Shown here piece after piece: positions 60,367 through 64,000 of a DNA stretch of 64,000 nt (its first letter is position 1; the number at the start of each line of letters is the position of its first letter). This DNA comes from an uncultured Pelagibacteraceae bacterium. GTDB lineage: Bacteria > Pseudomonadota > Alphaproteobacteria > Pelagibacterales > Pelagibacteraceae. The position numbers were made by a program, and so were the translations under genes. Location of the stretch: contig CACLFM010000005.1 of the NCBI GenBank assembly GCA_902606115.1, positions 1-64,000 of the forward strand, written 5' to 3'. The notes under the pieces are model-generated. The model was not told the DNA's origin. It saw nothing but the letters and a program-made list of their open reading frames with translations, and did no database searches.

Positions 60367-60865
60367 AAACAAAGGATTCACCCTAATAGAACTTTTAGTC
60401 GTTGTAGCTATCATAGGTATCCTTGCTGCAGTAGGTGTGGTGGCTTATAATGGATATACATCTAGCGCTAAAAAGAAAGCAATGGAAAGTAATCAAAAAA
60501 TGATTCAAAAATATGCAATGGCTGAAATTGCCAAATGTCAGATGGGAACAAATCTTACAGAGGGGCCAACTGTAAGCAAACATATAACTTCATGTTCAAC
60601 TGGAGGTGCTGGAAATTTAAACAGCAATGTTTGGGCACAATATTTCATAGACGTTTTCCAAACTAAAATTAAAAATCCTTATAATACAACTCCTAGCAAC
60701 CCAAGCGGTCTATTAAATAGCGGGCCGACTAGAAATTCTGGTGAAATTGTTTTAGTAGGATGGAACCAATGTAAAACCGACCCCTGCTTTTTAATTGATG
60801 CCTCTTATGACGATAGCGGAACTAAAAAATCTTTAGATCAGTTACAAGTGCCAACAGGATTTTAA
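60359..60865 (+). CDS. Type IV prepilin-like protein 3 of 5 (start trimmed to TTG overlapping pilin 2 stop)
   Basis: (TTG)[40 protein letters not shown] track starts at 60326. Confidence 0.85.
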   Translation: MIKNKGFTLIELLVVVAIIGILAAVGVVAYNGYTSSAKKKAMESNQKMIQKYAMAEIAKCQMGTNLTEGPTVSKHITSCSTGGAGNLNSNVWAQYFIDVFQTKIKNPYNTTPSNPSGLLNSGPTRNSGEIVLVGWNQCKTDPCFLIDASYDDSGTKKSLDQLQVPTGF

Positions 60866-60866
60866 T

Positions 60867-61364
60867 TTGAAACAAAAAGGCTTCACGTTAATAGAACTCT
60901 TAGTCGTTGTAGCAATCATAGGTATTCTAGCTGCAGTAGGAGTGGTCGCTTATAATGGTTATACAGCTAGAGCAAAGGATACTGTCTTAAAAAAAAATCA
61001 CGACATAGTTATGAAGTTTTTAAATATGAAAGTTATGGAATGTGAACTTGGTAATGAAAATATAAGTTTTAAAAATGCATCAGGAAATAATGTAAATTAT
61101 AGTTGTAGCTCAAAAAACAAAACAGATTTTGCCAATAAAATAAAAGACCATGTTAATAACCAGATTTGTGAAAATATTTATAGATCAAATAGAGGCTGTA
61201 TGGAGTTAACAGGTGGATATATAGAAGAGACAATTGCAGTTGATATTAATACAGGACATAAATCGTGTGCGATTTATATAAGAACATATGTAGATAGAAA
61301 CCTAAATGATCCACCCTATGAGTATGGAGGCGTTATTTTTGAAATGCCTATTTGGTGTAAATAA
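60867..61364 (+). CDS. Type IV prepilin-like protein 4 of 5
   Basis: (TTG)[36 protein letters not shown]. Confidence 0.9.
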   Translation: MKQKGFTLIELLVVVAIIGILAAVGVVAYNGYTARAKDTVLKKNHDIVMKFLNMKVMECELGNENISFKNASGNNVNYSCSSKNKTDFANKIKDHVNNQICENIYRSNRGCMELTGGYIEETIAVDINTGHKSCAIYIRTYVDRNLNDPPYEYGGVIFEMPIWCK

Positions 61365-61934
61365 GTGAAACGATGTAATAACTGCAAAGCCTTCACACTA
61401 ATAGAACTCTTAGTCGTTGTAGCTATCATAGGTATTCTTGCTGCGGTCGGAGTGGTTGCTTATAATGGGTATACTTCTAGTGCAAAAAAAAATACTGTAA
61501 TACAAAATGTTAAGTTAATCCAAAAATTTATAATGAACGAAGTAAAAAAATGTGAAATGGGAGTAAATGGCACATCTTCTCCAAAGTCATCGGCTCATAT
61601 TACACGTTGTGAAATTGGTGGAGGTAATATATCAACAAATGATTGGGCAATTTATGCGATTGATGCTTTTAAAGATAAAATTGTTAACCCATACAATACA
61701 ACTCCGAGCTATCCATCCGGTCTTCAAAATTTAAAATGGTTTAATAGTAGGAAAGTTGAATTTGCAGGTGAAATATTGATTGATGGCATGGGAGGGCATC
61801 AAGGTTATTGTCCTAAAACAACGGCTCTATACGGTTCTCAGAACAGAAGAGCATGCGTTATAATTGCTGCTGCTTATGAAGAAAATGGAGTAAAAGTTGA
61901 TCTTCCGATTATTGAAATAGTAACACTTTTTTAA
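61365..61934 (+). CDS. Type IV prepilin-like protein 5 of 5 (Ala at the -1 cleavage position)
   Basis: (GTG)[40 protein letters not shown]. Confidence 0.88.
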   Translation: MKRCNNCKAFTLIELLVVVAIIGILAAVGVVAYNGYTSSAKKNTVIQNVKLIQKFIMNEVKKCEMGVNGTSSPKSSAHITRCEIGGGNISTNDWAIYAIDAFKDKIVNPYNTTPSYPSGLQNLKWFNSRKVEFAGEILIDGMGGHQGYCPKTTALYGSQNRRACVIIAAAYEENGVKVDLPIIEIVTLF

Positions 61935-61976
61935 ATTAAAAAATTAAAGTTAAAAGGTATAAACTGTAATTAATTT

Positions 61977-62285
61977 ATGAATAAATTTTCTAAGTTTGGA
62001 TTAGGTATGGCTATTGGTTTAACTTGGATGATTGCAATAATTTCAACTGGTTTTTTTGCAATGTATATTTTAAAAGATGGTTATAATTCCAATTGGCATG
62101 AAAGCATCATTAATTCTGTAGTTATATTCAGAGGTATATTTGGCTTACCTTATCCAGGCTGGGCATTAGACTCTATCAGTACAATTTTGGCTGGTTTGTG
62201 GGGATTTGTCCATGGATTTATTGCAGGATTTTTAATAGCTTTTTTTTATAACATTTTTGAAAAACTTTTTAGGAATTTAAAATAG
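61977..62285 (+). CDS. Small membrane protein, resembles the family often annotated 'bacteriophage holin'
   Basis: 102 aa, two to three TM segments, GLGMAIGLTWMIAIIS...LAGLWGFVHGFIAGFLIAFFYNIF. Confidence 0.55.
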   Translation: MNKFSKFGLGMAIGLTWMIAIISTGFFAMYILKDGYNSNWHESIINSVVIFRGIFGLPYPGWALDSISTILAGLWGFVHGFIAGFLIAFFYNIFEKLFRNLK

Positions 62286-62348
62286 TTCTTAAATAGTTAG
62301 GATTTTATAGGATAACTAGAACTAGATTAGAACCTAAAGGGATAAAAT
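62281..62348 (+). repeat. Tandem 11-bp-period direct repeats followed by -10-like GATAAAAT
   Basis: AATAGTT at 62281 and 62292; TAGAAC-N5-TAGAAC at 62317-62333; then AAAGGGATAAAATAAA. Confidence 0.55.
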
Positions 62349-62417
62349 AAAAAAATTTTACTTATTCATCTTGTTGAATTATAAATATTAGCATAAATAC
62401 TCATGAAATTCATTTAT

Positions 62418-62464
62418 GCCCTCGTGGTGAAATTGGTAGACACAAAGGACTTAAAAGCCGAGGG
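62418..62464 (+). pseudogene. Internally deleted tRNA-Leu(UAA)-like sequence
   Basis: GCCCTCGTGGTGAAATTGGTAGACACAAAGGACTTAAAA matches the 5' half of tRNA-Leu(UAA) through the anticodon loop, then joins directly to GCCGAGGG, which can pair with the acceptor 5' strand; no 3' anticodon stem, variable arm or T-arm. Confidence 0.6.
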
Positions 62465-62476
62465 ATTCACAAGTGA

Positions 62477-62506
62477 GTTAGTCCGTGGTAGTCCAAGGTA
62501 GTCTAA
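62477..62506 (+). repeat. Three tandem 10-bp repeats (GTTAGTCCGT/GGTAGTCCAA/GGTAGTCTAA)
   Basis: Read directly just after the tRNA-Leu fragment; GGTAGTCT recurs at 62637. Confidence 0.7.
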
Positions 62507-62584
62507 AACATCCTATAAGATCACATAACTTTAATTTAGCTTTCTATTAAGATTAGAAAATAAAACTTAATTAATTTGAACAGA

Positions 62585-62677
62585 CTTGTACTAAACTTGT
62601 ACTTAAAGGTATAAAATAAAGCTATAACCCATTCTGGGTAGTCTTACACTAAACATGAACTTAAATAAGTTTATAAA
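62585..62677 (+). repeat. Two further copies of the 11-bp-period direct-repeat element
   Basis: CTTGTAC-TAAA-CTTGTAC-TTAAAGG-TATAAAAT (62585-62617) and CTTACAC-TAAA-CATGAAC-TTAAATAAGTTTATAAA (62643-62677). Confidence 0.55.
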
Positions 62678-62683
62678 GCATCA

Positions 62684-64000
62684 ATGGTTGTAAAAAAATT
62701 TTTTAAAATTCATTATATTGTAATTTTTTTAGCTTTATTTCTTTCTAAAGCTATAGCGGAGCCAACCTTTGTACGAAGTAAATCAATAAATGCAGACCAA
62801 GGAGAATTTGGATTAACATTTAATAATGATGGTACCAAAATGTATACTACACAATATGATAAGAGTGGTGGCGGTCAACAAAGTGATAATGTTTACGAAT
62901 ATGTATTAACTACTGCCTATGATATTTCAACAGCAACCTTAAACAATACTAAAACAGTACATGTAACAGGAACTCATGGAAATGGTGATACACTTATACC
63001 AAACCAAGTAGTGTTTAATAACGATGGAACAAAAATGTTTATTGCTGACCATGGTTCTAATAATATAGATTACTGGTCACTAACCACTGCATTTGATGTT
63101 TCAACTGCTTCACTTGAGGGTAGATATGATGTTTCTAGTAAAGAAGTAAGATTAACTTCCGTTGCATTTAATAATGATGGTACCAGAATGATTATTGCTG
63201 GTGTAGGAAATAATACTCAACATCACCTTAATGAATATTCACTAGATACAGCATTTGATCTTAGCTCAGGAGTTACACATCTTAATACTGAAGACTTAAG
63301 TTCTTTTCACACTTACTTAGATGGAGTTACTTTTAATCACGATGGTACTAAAATGTATACCATTGATAATACAACCAATCAGGTTTCTCAGTTTAAATTA
63401 ACTACACCTTATGATGTTTCTACTTACTCCCTTGAAGGTACCTATAATGTAAATTCTCATGATACTGATGCAAGAGAAGTTGCGTTTAGTCATGATGGAA
63501 GTAAAATGTTTTTCATTGGTAATACCAATAATAAAGTTTTTGAATTTAATCTAAGCTGTAATTGGAGTGTAGTTGATGGTGCTTGTGATGATCCGGCTGA
63601 TACAAGTGATGAAGGTAAAGATATTTCAAGTTCAATTGAATCTCAAACAGCAACAGCTAAACAAATTGCTATTCAAGCAAGCACTCCAGTTCTTAATCGT
63701 ATGTATTGGTTAAGACGTCATAGAAATGAAGATAAATTAAGTAATCAAAATATTAAATTTAACTTTTCAAATTCAATGATGGCATCTCTTTCAAAAGTTA
63801 TTCCAGTATCTAACAAAACAAATGATATTTTAGATAAAATATCTGATAATTGGTCATTTTGGAGCGAAGGTAGCGTTAGTGTTGGTAGAGTAGGTGACAC
63901 ATCTTCTTCATCATCAAAAAAAATTGATAGTAAAGGTATTACAATTGGAATGGATAAAAAAATTAGTGAAAACAAAATGTATGGATATGCTCTTCGATTT
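62684..64000 (+). CDS. Autotransporter-like protein with repeat passenger, truncated by window end (not in ORF track)
   Basis: ATG at 62684 opens 439 codons without stop: MVVKKFFKIHYIVIFLALFLSKAIAEPTFVRSKS...TFNNDGTKMYTTQYD...; linker and barrel start DNWSFWSEGSVSVGRVGD parallel to the two upstream autotransporters. Confidence 0.78.
   Translation, partial: MVVKKFFKIHYIVIFLALFLSKAIAEPTFVRSKSINADQGEFGLTFNNDGTKMYTTQYDKSGGGQQSDNVYEYVLTTAYDISTATLNNTKTVHVTGTHGNGDTLIPNQVVFNNDGTKMFIADHGSNNIDYWSLTTAFDVSTASLEGRYDVSSKEVRLTSVAFNNDGTRMIIAGVGNNTQHHLNEYSLDTAFDLSSGVTHLNTEDLSSFHTYLDGVTFNHDGTKMYTIDNTTNQVSQFKLTTPYDVSTYSLEGTYNVNSHDTDAREVAFSHDGSKMFFIGNTNNKVFEFNLSCNWSVVDGACDDPADTSDEGKDISSSIESQTATAKQIAIQASTPVLNRMYWLRRHRNEDKLSNQNIKFNFSNSMMASLSKVIPVSNKTNDILDKISDNWSFWSEGSVSVGRVGDTSSSSSKKIDSKGITIGMDKKISENKMYGYALRF

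Noticed and set aside
62418-62520. Group I intron in the tRNA-Leu(UAA) anticodon loop
   Set aside because: The interruption is at the right place, but no continuation AAATCC...T-arm...CCA 3' half was seen before the next gene at 62684, and the following bases look like the acceptor 3' strand, so internal deletion fits better.
63745-63975. 76-aa minus-strand ORF
   Set aside because: Antisense to the third autotransporter, which has an uninterrupted frame from 62684 to the window end.
59180-64000. Prophage or mobile element
   Set aside because: A holin-like small protein and a broken tRNA are suggestive, but no integrase, terminase, capsid, transposase or inverted-repeat ends are visible.
1-64000. 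CRISPR array
   Set aside because: No regularly spaced repeats of 24-40 bp were seen; the only tandem repeats are 10-11 bp elements and protein-coding repeats.

Overview
AT-rich, densely packed alphaproteobacterial sequence that looks like SAR11 (Pelagibacterales); the lineage call is inferred from gene content, overlapping genes and base composition. About 0-52.5 kb is mostly streamlined core metabolism: rpoZ, cmk, a TRAP transporter, dusA, two tandem TauE/SafE genes, nrdAB, methylcitrate-cycle genes, a stand-alone GlmU acetyltransferase domain with glmS, class II DAHP synthase, nadE, cysS, cimA, trmJ, rpsD, grxD/bolA, purLQSCB, map, sfsA, azlCD, a probable glucosylglycerate synthesis/phosphorolysis operon, a circularly permuted ATP-grasp gene divergent from an Anbu-like proteasome homolog, and ppc. 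About 52.6-64 kb is an accessory, surface-oriented region. It holds three autotransporter-like proteins with related C-terminal barrels but different passengers (the third runs off the window and is absent from the ORF track), a pentameric ligand-gated ion channel homolog, five tightly packed prepilin genes with an invariant N-terminus and divergent C-termini, a holin-like small membrane protein, and an unusually long (~400 bp) non-coding segment. That segment carries an internally deleted tRNA-Leu(UAA)-like sequence and several tandem direct repeats, including an 11-bp-period motif that also occurs upstream of the pilin operon. No CRISPR array, IS element, rRNA or intact tRNA was found. All family calls come from reading motifs by eye; no searches were run.
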